A DNA stretch of 14,288 nt. It comes from Neisseriales bacterium (lineage in GTDB: Bacteria > Pseudomonadota > Gammaproteobacteria > Burkholderiales > UBA11063). This document shows positions 6,882-14,288 of this stretch, piece by piece. Numbering within the stretch: position 1 is the first letter of the stretch; each line of letters begins with the position of its first letter. The notes beneath the pieces are model-generated. The model saw nothing but the letters and a program-made list of their open reading frames with translations, had not been told where the DNA came from and searched no databases. The position numbers and the translations under genes were made by a program. The stretch is taken from positions 1 through 14,288 of the forward strand of contig SSGY01000150.1 in NCBI GenBank assembly GCA_008017145.1, in the 5' to 3' direction.

Positions 6882-8435
6882 CTAAAAATGATCTTTATGA
6901 CTAAAATCTCGAACTCTAAAACCTAAAGCAAACAATGAAGCAAAGTATGCTATTGCTGCAGCTATAATTATTACAACCAATGATCCGATACGAATAAACA
7001 TATTGCCCGCAAAATCTAGTGGTAATTTGTATAAACAAAGTTCAATTGCCAAGCCCATGATAATTACTGCGGTTAATAGTTTAAGTAAAAATCCATACCA
7101 ACCATCTCGCGGTTGATAGAGCTTTTTCTTAATTAGAAAATAACATAAACATCCAGCATTTAAACAAGCACTCAAACCGATTGATAAAGACAACCCAGCA
7201 TGCTTAAATGGACCAATAAATGCCAAATTCATTAACTGGGTGCAACACAGTACAAAAATTGCGATTTTTACCGGAGTTTTAATATCCTGATTGGCATAAA
7301 ACCCTGGTGCTAACACCTTAACCAAAATTAAGCCAAGTAAGCCAACCGAATAAGCAATCAGTGCATAGCTGGTCATTGTTACATCATGTAAAGTAAATTT
7401 ACCATGCATGAACAAAGTCATCGTCAATGGTTTTGCCAGCAAGCCCAAACCAACCGTGGCAGGTAACGCCAATAATAAACACAAGCGAATCCCCCAGTCC
7501 AAAATCTTAGAAAAGCTTTCCCGATTTCCCGAGCTAGCATGTCTGGATAAGCTTGGTAATAGTATCGTACCTAATGCCACCCCTAATACACCAGTAGGAA
7601 ACTCCATTAAGCGATCCGCATAATACATCCACGAAATACTACCACTAGGTAAAAATGAGGCATATATTGTATTAATAACCATGCTAATTTGCGAGATCGA
7701 AACCGCAAAAATAGCTGGTCCCATCAAGCGTAATACTTTACGCACGGCTGGATTATGCCAATTTAAATTAGGGCGTACCAGCATATCAATTTTTTTGAGG
7801 TAAGGAACTTGAAACATCAGTTGGCAAAGCCCACCGACGAATGTCGCCCATGCCAGAGTTAAAATTGAAGGATCAAAAAAATGGCGAAACACTAAGATAA
7901 AAACAATAAAGCTAATATTCAGAATCGTCGGTGTAAAGGACGGAATAGAAAATAAGCCCCAAGTATTTAAAATACCTCCCATTAGTGAAGCTAGCGAGAT
8001 AAAGAGGATATAAGGAAATGTAATTCGCAATAATTCAACTGTAATGCCAAATTTAACTGGGTCGCTAGTAAATCCCGGCGCGGTAATCCAAATTACCACA
8101 CTGGCGAAAATCATCCCAAGCAACGTCACCATAATCAAAACAAAAGACAAAATACCAGTAATTGAGGCAACAAATGCCTGCGTCTCCGAATGGGTCTTGG
8201 TATTTTTATACTCTGCCAAAACAGGGACAAATGCTTGTGAAAATGCACCTTCCGCAAAGATACGGCGTAATAAATTAGGCAGCTTATAAGCAACATTAAA
8301 TGCATCAGTTAATGGGCTGGCACCAAAATAAACCGCAGTCAACATATCCCGAGCAAAACCGAATACCCGCGAAATAAGCGTCATTCCACTAACATTGGCT
8401 AAGGAACGTAAAAGATTCGTCTTTTTTACACTCAT
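6882..8435 (-). CDS. murJ: Lipid II flippase MurJ
   Basis: MurJ flips undecaprenyl-linked peptidoglycan precursor (lipid II) across the inner membrane for cell-wall synthesis. The 517-residue protein has the usual length and about 14 membrane segments. The signature N-terminal stretch is present: S-R-V-F-G-F-A-R-D (R23 and R29, matching E. coli R18 and R24), T-D-A-F (D44, matching D39) and [14 protein letters not shown] (57-70). The central [14 protein letters not shown] motif, which carries the essential cavity Arg, is intact. It starts 6 nt after the cytochrome b561 stop, with a GAG element formed across that stop, so the two genes are probably co-transcribed and coupled. rpmE downstream has its own promoter. 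Confidence 0.96.
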   Translation of the reverse strand: MSVKKTNLLRSLANVSGMTLISRVFGFARDMLTAVYFGASPLTDAFNVAYKLPNLLRRIFAEGAFSQAFVPVLAEYKNTKTHSETQAFVASITGILSFVLIMVTLLGMIFASVVIWITAPGFTSDPVKFGITVELLRITFPYILFISLASLMGGILNTWGLFSIPSFTPTILNISFIVFILVFRHFFDPSILTLAWATFVGGLCQLMFQVPYLKKIDMLVRPNLNWHNPAVRKVLRLMGPAIFAVSISQISMVINTIYASFLPSGSISWMYYADRLMEFPTGVLGVALGTILLPSLSRHASSGNRESFSKILDWGIRLCLLLALPATVGLGLLAKPLTMTLFMHGKFTLHDVTMTSYALIAYSVGLLGLILVKVLAPGFYANQDIKTPVKIAIFVLCCTQLMNLAFIGPFKHAGLSLSIGLSACLNAGCLCYFLIKKKLYQPRDGWYGFLLKLLTAVIIMGLAIELCLYKLPLDFAGNMFIRIGSLVVIIIAAAIAYFASLFALGFRVRDFSHKDHF

Positions 8436-8441
8436 CTATGG

Positions 8442-8975
8442 CTACTCAATGAACTTAGACCATGATTTTGGTAGCATACGACTTAATATCGGTGTTTTAT
8501 GGATAAACTGATGCCCAATTGCTGCCAGTGCATGGAGCAATGCCAAATAGAAGATACCGTTTGCCATATATTCATGGATTTCTTTAATTGTATGGCGACT
8601 ATGATAGTTTAGCGGTTCCATTAGAGGTTGAAAATGAATCCCTAGTAAATCAAGTGGCACGCCTTTAGTAAAGACCAAGATCAAACCAGATACTGGAAGC
8701 AGGAACATTAGCAAATACAAAGTATGATGCCCAGCATGCGCCATCAACTTATTAATACGGCTAAGGCTAGAATCCATTGCCGGATAAGTATGAGTTACCC
8801 GCCAAATTATACGACACAATACCAAAATCAAAATTACACTACCGACTTGAAAATGTAGCCATTTCCAGCCCGTATTATCAAGCGTAATCCCGATAAAATA
8901 CTCACTAAAGATCAATAATGCAATTAACCAATGTAGGCTTTTTGCAACTCTGCTATATCCTTGTTGAATTTCCAT
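8442..8975 (-). CDS. Cytochrome b561 family di-heme membrane protein
   Basis: The 177-residue protein has four membrane segments (about 13-32, 40-60, 84-104 and 138-158) and the family's paired histidines: H15 in S-L-H-W, H41 in L-H-F-Q-V-G, H134 in I-H-E-Y and H148 in L-L-H-A. These are expected to bind two b-type hemes. Members such as E. coli CybB pass electrons from ubiquinol, in some cases to superoxide. A strong GAGGGAG Shine-Dalgarno lies just before the ATG. It is first in a likely two-gene operon with murJ; a functional link to lipid II is not obvious. I could not pick a clear promoter in the AT-rich leader. The family is sure; the specific electron donor and acceptor are not known. 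Confidence 0.9.
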   Translation of the reverse strand: MEIQQGYSRVAKSLHWLIALLIFSEYFIGITLDNTGWKWLHFQVGSVILILVLCRIIWRVTHTYPAMDSSLSRINKLMAHAGHHTLYLLMFLLPVSGLILVFTKGVPLDLLGIHFQPLMEPLNYHSRHTIKEIHEYMANGIFYLALLHALAAIGHQFIHKTPILSRMLPKSWSKFIE

Positions 8976-9031
8976 TATGACTCCCTCTCATTTTTATTAT
9001 TTTAAAATGTTATTACAGTATTACTATATAT

Positions 9032-9137
9032 AACTACCAGAATATAAAGTAAAAGCTAGGCGCAAGGCGGCGTAGTGTACATGAGAAGTACATAAGGAGC
9101 CTTGCAACGACGCTACTACGAAATAGTCTGGATAGTT
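9032..9137. mobile_element. 106-bp palindromic element with terminal inverted repeats (MITE-like)
   Basis: The left end AACTACCAGA (9032-9041) and the right end TCTGGATAGTT (9127-9137) are inverted copies differing by one inserted base. Inside are nested inverted repeats: GCAAGGC (9062-9068) with GCCTTGC (9099-9105), and TGTAC (9076-9080) with GTACA (9088-9092). The regions between pair partly, so the whole unit can fold as one long imperfect hairpin. The core is visibly more GC-rich than the flanks. No coding potential is present. The right end overlaps the first two bases (on the plus strand) of the clcA stop codon. A dispersed non-autonomous element or a REP-like intergenic palindrome is likely. 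It may also end clcA transcripts, though no U-run follows. Confidence 0.6.
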
Positions 9138-10407
9138 AGAGTGTTTCTTTGTAGCGACTTGGGTCAATATAGTTTAATACCTGCTGATGATATACACTAT
9201 CACCAAATTGTTCCGAAATAATACTTGCTACAAAGCAGGAGAGCAAAATTGGCAAACTAAATTGGCTCGAGCCACTCATTTCAACTACCATCGCCACCGC
9301 AGTAATCGGTGATTGAGTAATTGCAGCCAAAAATCCTGCCATACCCAGCAAATAAAACTGTACTAACGGGATCGTATTAAAAAAATGATGTACTAAATCG
9401 CCAATTCCAGCACCAATTGATAACGCCGTTGAAAAATATCCACCAGGAACACCTGCCGAGACTGAAGCTATTGCTCCAAAGAATTTTGCAATCGCATAAT
9501 ACCACGGTGCATCGGTTGAACTATCCAAAAACTGAGTTGTTGAGCCAGCACCATTACCAAATGACAAACCACTGCTTAAATGACCAATAAAGGCTACAAT
9601 CAAACCAAAAATCAAAGCATTTATTAGATAGTGTTTTTTACGCCAGCTATTGAAAAACCAAGTTTTATTCACCGTCATAAAAACTATTGCTTTGGTAAAC
9701 AACGCACCACTTAAACCACACAAAGAACCAATCAAAATTGCAAATGGGATATGATGCCAGCTATGCTGCAATTGAGCTGGGCTGACCTGCCCCATATACG
9801 GTTGATTCCCAGTTAGTAAATTAGAGATAAAAACAGCACCAAGCGTTCCACCAACTAAAATCGTCGCAATTTTAGGACTAATTTTTTTAACATATTCTTC
9901 AATCGCAAATACCATACCACCAATCGGCGCATTAAATGCAGCAGCAACCCCAACCCCAGCACCTAGTTTAATTAAAAGCCGCTGTTTTACTACACTAATA
10001 TTCTTCATTTGCGCAAATAATGAAGAACAAATTTGAATCGTTGGTCCCTCTTTACCAAGTGAAGCACCACCAGCAATACTCATAAAGGTTAAAAGAGCTT
10101 TACCAATTGCAGAACGAAGTGAATACGTTTTATTTAAACGATATTCGTCAAATATATCAACTGCATAGCCTTGAGGCAGCCCGCTACCATCCGCATATGG
10201 GAAATATTTTTTGAGCAAATAGACCGTAATTACAAACATAGCAGGGATATAGACATATGTCGCCCAACCACTAAGTGTAAAGATGTAATGGCAGATACGC
10301 TCGGCAAAGCTAATTGCATAAGTTAATAAACCGCTTGCCAGTCCAATAACAATGACTAGTACTAAAAACTGGACTGAAAATTCTTCTTTTAGTTCTTCAA
10401 ACTTCAT
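9136..10407 (-). CDS. clcA: CLC-family chloride/proton antiporter
   Basis: The 423-residue polytopic protein has the CLC signatures in order: G-S-G-L-P (74-78), G-K-E-G-P-T (118-123) with gating Glu E120, F-N-A-P-I-G-G (158-164), E-E (170-171) with E171 at the internal proton-Glu position of E. coli ClcA E203, and G-G-Y-F (322-325) in place of G-G-I-F. Y406 near the C-terminus may be the anion-coordinating Tyr. With both glutamates present, a 2 Cl-/H+ exchanger is more likely than a channel. No C-terminal CBS domain is present. The family is used in acid resistance. The ATG overlaps the upstream antiporter stop by 4 bp (ATGA) and has AGGGG upstream, so translation is probably coupled. The stop codon lies in the end of the palindromic element. 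Confidence 0.9.
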   Translation of the reverse strand: MKFEELKEEFSVQFLVLVIVIGLASGLLTYAISFAERICHYIFTLSGWATYVYIPAMFVITVYLLKKYFPYADGSGLPQGYAVDIFDEYRLNKTYSLRSAIGKALLTFMSIAGGASLGKEGPTIQICSSLFAQMKNISVVKQRLLIKLGAGVGVAAAFNAPIGGMVFAIEEYVKKISPKIATILVGGTLGAVFISNLLTGNQPYMGQVSPAQLQHSWHHIPFAILIGSLCGLSGALFTKAIVFMTVNKTWFFNSWRKKHYLINALIFGLIVAFIGHLSSGLSFGNGAGSTTQFLDSSTDAPWYYAIAKFFGAIASVSAGVPGGYFSTALSIGAGIGDLVHHFFNTIPLVQFYLLGMAGFLAAITQSPITAVAMVVEMSGSSQFSLPILLSCFVASIISEQFGDSVYHQQVLNYIDPSRYKETL

Positions 10408-11600
10408 GGATTAGCCCCTAAATTTTTTTTAGTGTAACGGTGATAAAACAACCCACCACTCATAACCAGCGTAGAAGCAATAACCACAAAGAAAGTTATT
10501 CCTTCATCAAAAAGCTGTGATTGCAATTCATTTGGGATTTGAAAAAATAGTAATACCGTAATCAAACCACGCGGTGCCATAGTAGTGGCTAACACCACAT
10601 TGCTGGTAAAAGAACGATGCAAGATCGCCCAACGTATAGCATAGGTAATCACAACAACCATAAAACCAAGCAAAATTACTTTTAAACTTATTAGACTGGA
10701 TAGTTTGATTGAGTAGCCAAGTAAAACAAAGAAGATGCTCCGTACTATAAAGCCTAAATCTTCAATCAAATCTTGCATACTATGTAAGTTTTTATGAATT
10801 GTTACATGATTTAAATAATTGCCTAAACACTTCATTCCAAAGCGAGTATTAAGAATCATTGGCAAATTACGTAAAAACACTCCAAAAATTAAGATTAGCA
10901 ATAATGCGGATAGGTGAAACCATTTAGCAATAGAATAAGTTAAAATTAATACGGCTAAGATCAATATATGAAGGTTTTTAATCTTATCCCGACTTAATGC
11001 TATACCCAGTACAATTGTTGTTATTAGTGAGATAATCAACATAAAGGTAAAATTTATGCTAAATTTGCTAATATTTACTAAATCAATTTCATTGGAGCTT
11101 ATTAGAAAATTAAATAATAGTACACCAATAATATCAGAAAAAATTGATTCTAAAATTAAAAACTCTTTAGTAACGCCTTCTAGATTACTCAAACTAGGAA
11201 TAACTATCGCACTACTTACAATAGATAATGGAATAGCGTAAATAACTGCAGCATGTAACGATAAATTATATGCCAGCATAAAGCCCCACGCAATTAGAGC
11301 ACTAGTCAAAACGACGATTACTATTGAAACACAGAGAGCCATCAAAAACATTTTATAATTATGTCCATGCACTTCTAAATCAACCACGGCTTCTAAAACT
11401 ATAATTAGTAACCCTAATGTTCCAAATATTTTTAAATATGCATCTGAGATACTTAGCGTAGGCAATGCAAGTTGTAAGATTACCCCACTTAACAATAGTA
11501 AAATTACCGCAGAAATATGCAATTTTTTTTGTAAATAATTGAAAAAAAACGATCCGATTAAGATTAAACAAAAAACTATCAAAAATAAATAAGTATTCAA
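10404..11600 (-). CDS. Cation/proton antiporter, CPA family
   Basis: The 398-residue membrane protein has about 12 hydrophobic segments and ends soon after the last, with no regulatory TrkA-type tail. Family marks are E-S-x-F-S-D at 151-156, giving the acidic membrane pair (E151, D156) in the form S-D rather than the usual N-D. Also present are V-R-S-I-F-F-V-L-L-G (286-295) and A-P-R-G-L-I (342-347) with the conserved R344. It probably exchanges Na+ or K+ for protons across the inner membrane; ion choice cannot be read from sequence. The start is TTG at 11600, the only option: an in-frame TGA lies 15 bases upstream, and GAGGG gives good spacing. It follows ruvC by 38 bp and overlaps clcA by 4 bp. 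The gene contains several 8-base A or T runs. Confidence 0.82.
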   Translation of the reverse strand: MNTYLFLIVFCLILIGSFFFNYLQKKLHISAVILLLLSGVILQLALPTLSISDAYLKIFGTLGLLIIVLEAVVDLEVHGHNYKMFLMALCVSIVIVVLTSALIAWGFMLAYNLSLHAAVIYAIPLSIVSSAIVIPSLSNLEGVTKEFLILESIFSDIIGVLLFNFLISSNEIDLVNISKFSINFTFMLIISLITTIVLGIALSRDKIKNLHILILAVLILTYSIAKWFHLSALLLILIFGVFLRNLPMILNTRFGMKCLGNYLNHVTIHKNLHSMQDLIEDLGFIVRSIFFVLLGYSIKLSSLISLKVILLGFMVVVITYAIRWAILHRSFTSNVVLATTMAPRGLITVLLFFQIPNELQSQLFDEGITFFVVIASTLVMSGGLFYHRYTKKNLGANP

Positions 11601-11638
11601 ACTACTGTACCCTCACTCTATGCTTAGTGTTATATTCA

Positions 11639-12160
11639 TCAGCGCCGAATCCGCCCAGCTTTAACTGATGCCATACCAAAAATTTTACCAATTTTAGCGT
11701 AATGTTGATGAGCTAAAGCACACGCCAGAGCATCCGCTGCATCCGCTTGTGGTGCGCCATTTAGCTTCAAATAATGCATTACCATTTTAGTAACCTGCTC
11801 TTTTTCTGCATGCCCATATCCAACCACCGCCTGTTTAACCTGTAGCGCTGTATACTCAGCAACGGGCAAGTCTTTTAATACACAGGCACTGATACAGGCA
11901 CCACGTGCTTGCCCTAGTAACAAGGTTGATTGTGGATTGACATTAACAAACACTTTCTCGATGCTTACCATCTCAGGCTGATATTCATCAATAATACTCA
12001 TTAAACCCGTCACGATACTTTTAATTCTTTGTGATAATTCATCGCTTGAATTTGTCTGAATTACCCCAGAACTGATATATGCGGCAGTACTCTGATCTAA
12101 TTGATGAATCACTCCAAAGCCCGTGTTTCTAAGTCCGGGATCAATCCCTAGTATTATCAT
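11639..12160 (-). CDS. ruvC: Holliday junction resolvase RuvC
   Basis: RuvC cuts Holliday junctions symmetrically with the RuvAB branch-migration motor during recombinational repair. The 173-residue protein matches the E. coli length. The four metal-binding acidic residues are in place: D7 in I-L-G-I-D-P-G, E68 in S-I-E-K-V-F, and D140 and D143 in Q-A-D-A-A-D-A-L-A. The basic tail ends G-R-I-R-R. The ATG has only a weak Shine-Dalgarno, and a TATAAT box lies about 25 bases upstream, giving a very short leader. ruvA and ruvB are not adjacent. Downstream are two ion antiporter genes, so ruvC heads an operon with unrelated transporters. Confidence 0.96.
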   Translation of the reverse strand: MIILGIDPGLRNTGFGVIHQLDQSTAAYISSGVIQTNSSDELSQRIKSIVTGLMSIIDEYQPEMVSIEKVFVNVNPQSTLLLGQARGACISACVLKDLPVAEYTALQVKQAVVGYGHAEKEQVTKMVMHYLKLNGAPQADAADALACALAHQHYAKIGKIFGMASVKAGRIRR

Positions 12161-12184
12161 AATAATTCTACCACTAAAGATGTA

Positions 12185-12190
12185 ATTATA
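12185..12190 (-). promoter_or_regulatory. Candidate -10 box upstream of ruvC
   Basis: A consensus TATAAT on the minus strand lies 24 bases before the ruvC ATG. At 16-18 bp spacing only a weak -35 match (around GTGTTA) is present. It would give a leader of roughly 18 nt. Confidence 0.4.
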
Positions 12191-12302
12191 CTTGGATTTT
12201 GAACATTAACACATACTGATTACTAACTTTATAATCAATTAGTGTAGGATAAAATATAAATATATACTCAAGCCAGCAAATATTGCTAAATTAAATTATT
12301 AC

Positions 12303-12336
12303 TAAATAAAAAAGAAGCGGTAATAAGCCGCCCCTT
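12303..12336 (-). terminator. Rho-independent terminator of the small outer-membrane protein gene
   Basis: On the minus strand AAGGGGCGG (12336-12328) pairs with CCGCTTCTT (12320-12312) through nine pairs, two of them G-U, around a seven-base loop. It is followed by TTTTATTT. It starts about 20 bases past the stop codon and isolates this gene from ruvC. Confidence 0.85.
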
Positions 12337-12357
12337 AATTTTATCAGGTAATGTCAT

Positions 12358-12789
12358 TTAGAAATTAAACTGTGCGCCAAACATTAGAAAATTAGGATTT
12401 GAGCCACTAACCGTATAATCTTCGACATGTAACTGCCAGCTTGGCGCAACATGGAACGCTACTCCGCCGCCATATAATAACCCCATTGTTGTGTTATTAT
12501 TGCCACCGCCAGTATAATCGTTAATTCCAGCACCTAGTTTACCGTACAAATCAACCATACCTAATGGTAAGACACCTTTGACTGCCCCATCAAATAGATA
12601 ATAATTACTTGTTCCAGTCATACCACCTTCAATTCCAAAGTATTTCATGAACATATAACCAATATTACCGCTCAGGGCTAAATTATTGCTACCCGTGTCA
12701 AGACCAATTCCACCGTCAACATATACTGGAGAACTAGCTACTGCAGTAAACATACAAGAAGCCAATGCTAGTGCCAAGATTTTTTTCAT
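12358..12789 (-). CDS. Small outer-membrane beta-barrel protein (OmpX/OmpA-barrel-like)
   Basis: The 143-residue precursor begins with a Sec signal peptide: M-K-K, a hydrophobic core at about 4-16, and small residues A-V-A-S-S at 16-20, with cleavage near there. The mature part of about 123 residues is rich in Gly, Asn, Tyr and alternating hydrophobic residues. It ends with F-G-A-Q-F-N-F, a C-terminal Phe beta-signal for the BAM complex. This fits an eight-stranded barrel with short loops, shorter than OmpX (about 148 mature residues); six strands or a different fold cannot be excluded. No cysteine is expected in the mature protein. AAGGG is 8 nt before the ATG. It has its own candidate promoter and terminator, so it is a single-gene unit. 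The role is unknown. Confidence 0.75.
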   Translation of the reverse strand: MKKILALALASCMFTAVASSPVYVDGGIGLDTGSNNLALSGNIGYMFMKYFGIEGGMTGTSNYYLFDGAVKGVLPLGMVDLYGKLGAGINDYTGGGNNNTTMGLLYGGGVAFHVAPSWQLHVEDYTVSGSNPNFLMFGAQFNF

Positions 12790-12849
12790 TAAGAGAACCC
12801 TTTAATAATTTTTATAATTTTATTGCTCGTAAAAAACATGCAGGGGCGA

Positions 12850-12855
12850 ATTTTA
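12850..12855 (-). promoter_or_regulatory. Candidate extended -10 promoter of the small barrel gene
   Basis: TAAAAT on the minus strand is preceded by TG at the extended -10 position. No good -35 is seen at 17 bp. The leader would be about 55 nt, AT-rich, with the AAGGG ribosome-binding site at its end. Confidence 0.45.
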
Positions 12856-12970
12856 CCATAACAATACCTTAGTCGATAAATGAGAAGCAAAAAAACATTG
12901 ATACGGTAAAGTAAAAGTTACATTTTGTAATGATTGGGACTAAGCAATAAAGTAGCTCCAGACTAATTTA

Positions 12971-13366
12971 TTACTGCTGATATAACTCAAGTGGAAGATT
13001 GTCAGGGTCACGAAAAAATGTAAAGCGCTTGCCAGTAAATTCGTCAACACGCACGGCTTCACATTCCACATCATGAGTAGCCAAATGTGCAATCGCCTGA
13101 TCTAAATCGGCAACGGCAAAGGCTAAATGGCGTAAACCACAAGATTCTGGAGTAGACGGACGTGCTGGCGGATTAGGAAATGAAAATAATTCAATCTGGG
13201 TCTGCGAGTTAATCTGCAAATCAAGCTTATAGGAATCACGAGTTTGACGATAAACTTCTCGAATGACTTTTAAACCCAAAATGTCACTATAAAAATATTT
13301 TGAAACTTGATAATCAGAAGCGATAATCGCGATATGATGTACTGTATTAAAAATTGAATTAGACAT
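12971..13366 (-). CDS. yaeR: VOC / glyoxalase-family metalloprotein, YaeR (GloA2) type
   Basis: The 131-residue protein follows E. coli YaeR along its length: V-H-H-I-A-I-I near the start, D-I-L-G, I-E-L-F-S-F-P (58-64), C-G-L-R-H-L-A-F (76-83), K-R-F-T-F-F-R-D-P-D and the ending P-L-E-L-Y. The likely metal ligands are H11, E59, H80 and E127, the standard His-Glu-His-Glu set of the vicinal oxygen chelate fold built from two beta-alpha-beta-beta-beta units. The substrate of YaeR is not established, and glyoxalase I activity should not be assumed. The ATG lies inside the end of holB (8-nt overlap), with no clear Shine-Dalgarno, so translation probably depends on coupling to holB. Confidence 0.88.
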   Translation of the reverse strand: MSNSIFNTVHHIAIIASDYQVSKYFYSDILGLKVIREVYRQTRDSYKLDLQINSQTQIELFSFPNPPARPSTPESCGLRHLAFAVADLDQAIAHLATHDVECEAVRVDEFTGKRFTFFRDPDNLPLELYQQ

Positions 13367-14288
13367 AGATTTGTTGATACTTAAATAAAATGTTCTCGAA
13401 TTGTAATTTATGGTTTAATGGATGTTCGCTCCAGAGAGTCAGAAACACCATATCTTCCTGCAAATTAAAAAATTTATCATAATTAATTTTTACCACTAAT
13501 TTTTGCATAGCTTCAGTTTCATTTACAAAATAACTGGCATCACTACCCTGTCTGACTAAGAGCAGATCACTCAACCATTTAAGCATAAAATCCAATAAGT
13601 GAGCCATACCCACACGCTTTGGATCCAACTCCTTAACTAATGCAAAAATTGCATCTATACTAGGCCTTAGTAGTGCTGATTTAAGCTGAACTAATTCATA
13701 ACTCTCAAAAGGAGGTATAAATAATGGCTCACCATTAAAATAGCGCAACCAAAATTCAGCATTATCAAGATTATTCTCACGAACCACAGACAAAGCCTCA
13801 TCCCATGTAGGATGAGCCAACTGATATTTGAAACAACGGCTCTTAATCGTCGGTAATAATTTATTAATATTATTTGTTTGTAGAATAAAAATACAGTTTG
13901 GTGCAGGTTCTTCTAAAATTTTTAGTAATGCATTAGCGCTATTAAGATTAAGTTGCAACGCATCAGGCAAATGAATAATCTTGCGCGGTGACAAATGACG
14001 TGATTTACTGGCAAAATCAATAACCTCTCGAACTTGCTCAACTTTAATCTGCAAACTCTTACGTTCTTCAGAATTATCACCAGCCAAAAGCATAATATCC
14101 GGATGATTTCCTTCACTCCACAAGATACAAGAACTGCACTCTCCGCAAGCCTGCAAATCTTGAGGGCTTTGGCAAAGCGCAAATTGAATCAGTTGATTAG
14201 TTAGTTCTGCACGACCAGAATTAGCCGCACCATGTAATAATAAAGCACCAAAATTACGTTTTTGAATATTAGCCGCTAAACTTAGATA
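13359..14288 (-). CDS. holB: DNA polymerase III delta' subunit (5' end beyond window)
   Basis: The reading frame is open from the right edge, with 309 residues visible. Delta' is a structural subunit of the clamp loader that places the beta clamp on DNA. A four-Cys zinc module, C-x8-C-x2-C-x2-C (visible residues 39, 48, 51 and 54), matches the spacing of E. coli delta' (50, 59, 62 and 65), so about 11 residues are missing. The Walker A region reads H-G-A-A-N-S-G-R, with no usual G-K-T/S, consistent with a subunit that does not hydrolyse ATP. Further marks are N-S-A-N-A-L-L-K-I-L-E-E-P and T-I-K-S-R-C. The last 130 residues are the variable collar domain. A TTG near 14156 is internal, not the start. 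The gene overlaps yaeR by 8 nt. Confidence 0.93.
   Translation of the reverse strand, partial: YLSLAANIQKRNFGALLLHGAANSGRAELTNQLIQFALCQSPQDLQACGECSSCILWSEGNHPDIMLLAGDNSEERKSLQIKVEQVREVIDFASKSRHLSPRKIIHLPDALQLNLNSANALLKILEEPAPNCIFILQTNNINKLLPTIKSRCFKYQLAHPTWDEALSVVRENNLDNAEFWLRYFNGEPLFIPPFESYELVQLKSALLRPSIDAIFALVKELDPKRVGMAHLLDFMLKWLSDLLLVRQGSDASYFVNETEAMQKLVVKINYDKFFNLQEDMVFLTLWSEHPLNHKLQFENILFKYQQIYV

Noticed and set aside
11523..11549. Two 8-base A/T runs near the start of the antiporter gene, possible phase variation
   Set aside because: Runs of eight are common in such AT-rich DNA (another is at 10423-10430), the frame is intact, and no longer or repeat-unit tract is present.
12917..12931. 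Short inverted repeat TTACA-AAA-TGTAA after the yaeR stop, possible terminator
   Set aside because: The stem has five AT-rich pairs with a broken T tract, too weak to call a terminator.
13922..14182. 86-codon minus-strand frame overlapping holB
   Set aside because: It is another frame of the same strand inside the intact holB sequence, which carries the zinc module and clamp-loader motifs.
1..14288. CRISPR array, tRNA or rRNA genes, transposase or phage genes
   Set aside because: I looked for evenly spaced direct repeats, cloverleaf-like sequences and mobile-element proteins and saw none.

Overview
The window is 14.3 kb of AT-rich chromosome from a Gram-negative bacterium. An outer-membrane-type lipoprotein, a small outer-membrane barrel, RuvC, MurJ, the YaeR-type VOC protein and a DNA polymerase III delta' subunit together point to a proteobacterium, probably a low-GC beta- or gammaproteobacterium. 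A low-GC member of the Neisseriales would fit, but that is inference. I see no tRNA or rRNA gene, CRISPR array, prophage or transposase.

Layout, left to right. (1) 1-3557, minus strand: most of a very large lipoprotein that runs off the left edge. It has a lipobox, seven Cys-pair beta-sandwich modules and a GLUG-repeat region. (2) 3558-4107: a 550-bp very AT-rich divergent intergenic region with a direct repeat, a 12-bp-arm inverted repeat and a 16-bp palindrome. (3) 4108-4881, plus strand: a regulator with a putative PAS-like sensor and a LuxR-like DNA-binding domain, the only plus-strand gene. (4) 4885-9137, minus strand: cytochrome b561, murJ, rpmE (own promoter and terminator) and an ArnT/PMT-like membrane glycosyltransferase. 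(5) 9032-9137: a 106-bp palindromic element with terminal inverted repeats, ending inside the clcA stop codon. (6) 9136-12160, minus strand: ruvC, a CPA-type cation/proton antiporter and a CLC chloride/proton antiporter, closely packed as a likely operon. (7) 12303-12855: a small OmpX/OmpA-like barrel protein with its own promoter and a clear terminator. (8) 12971-14288, minus strand: holB (about 11 codons missing at the right edge) overlapping a yaeR-like glyoxalase-family gene.

Most of the window is housekeeping: replication and repair (holB, ruvC), translation (rpmE), envelope synthesis (murJ, glycosyltransferase) and ion or redox membrane proteins. The accessory part is the lipoprotein and the divergent regulator, whose shared control region carries palindromes suited to a local operator. 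The other item that may be overlooked is the palindromic element after clcA. The boldest defensible claim is a large, repetitive, disulfide-stapled surface lipoprotein, possibly controlled by the adjacent sensor-regulator. I see no evidence for a wholly new defence or mobile system.
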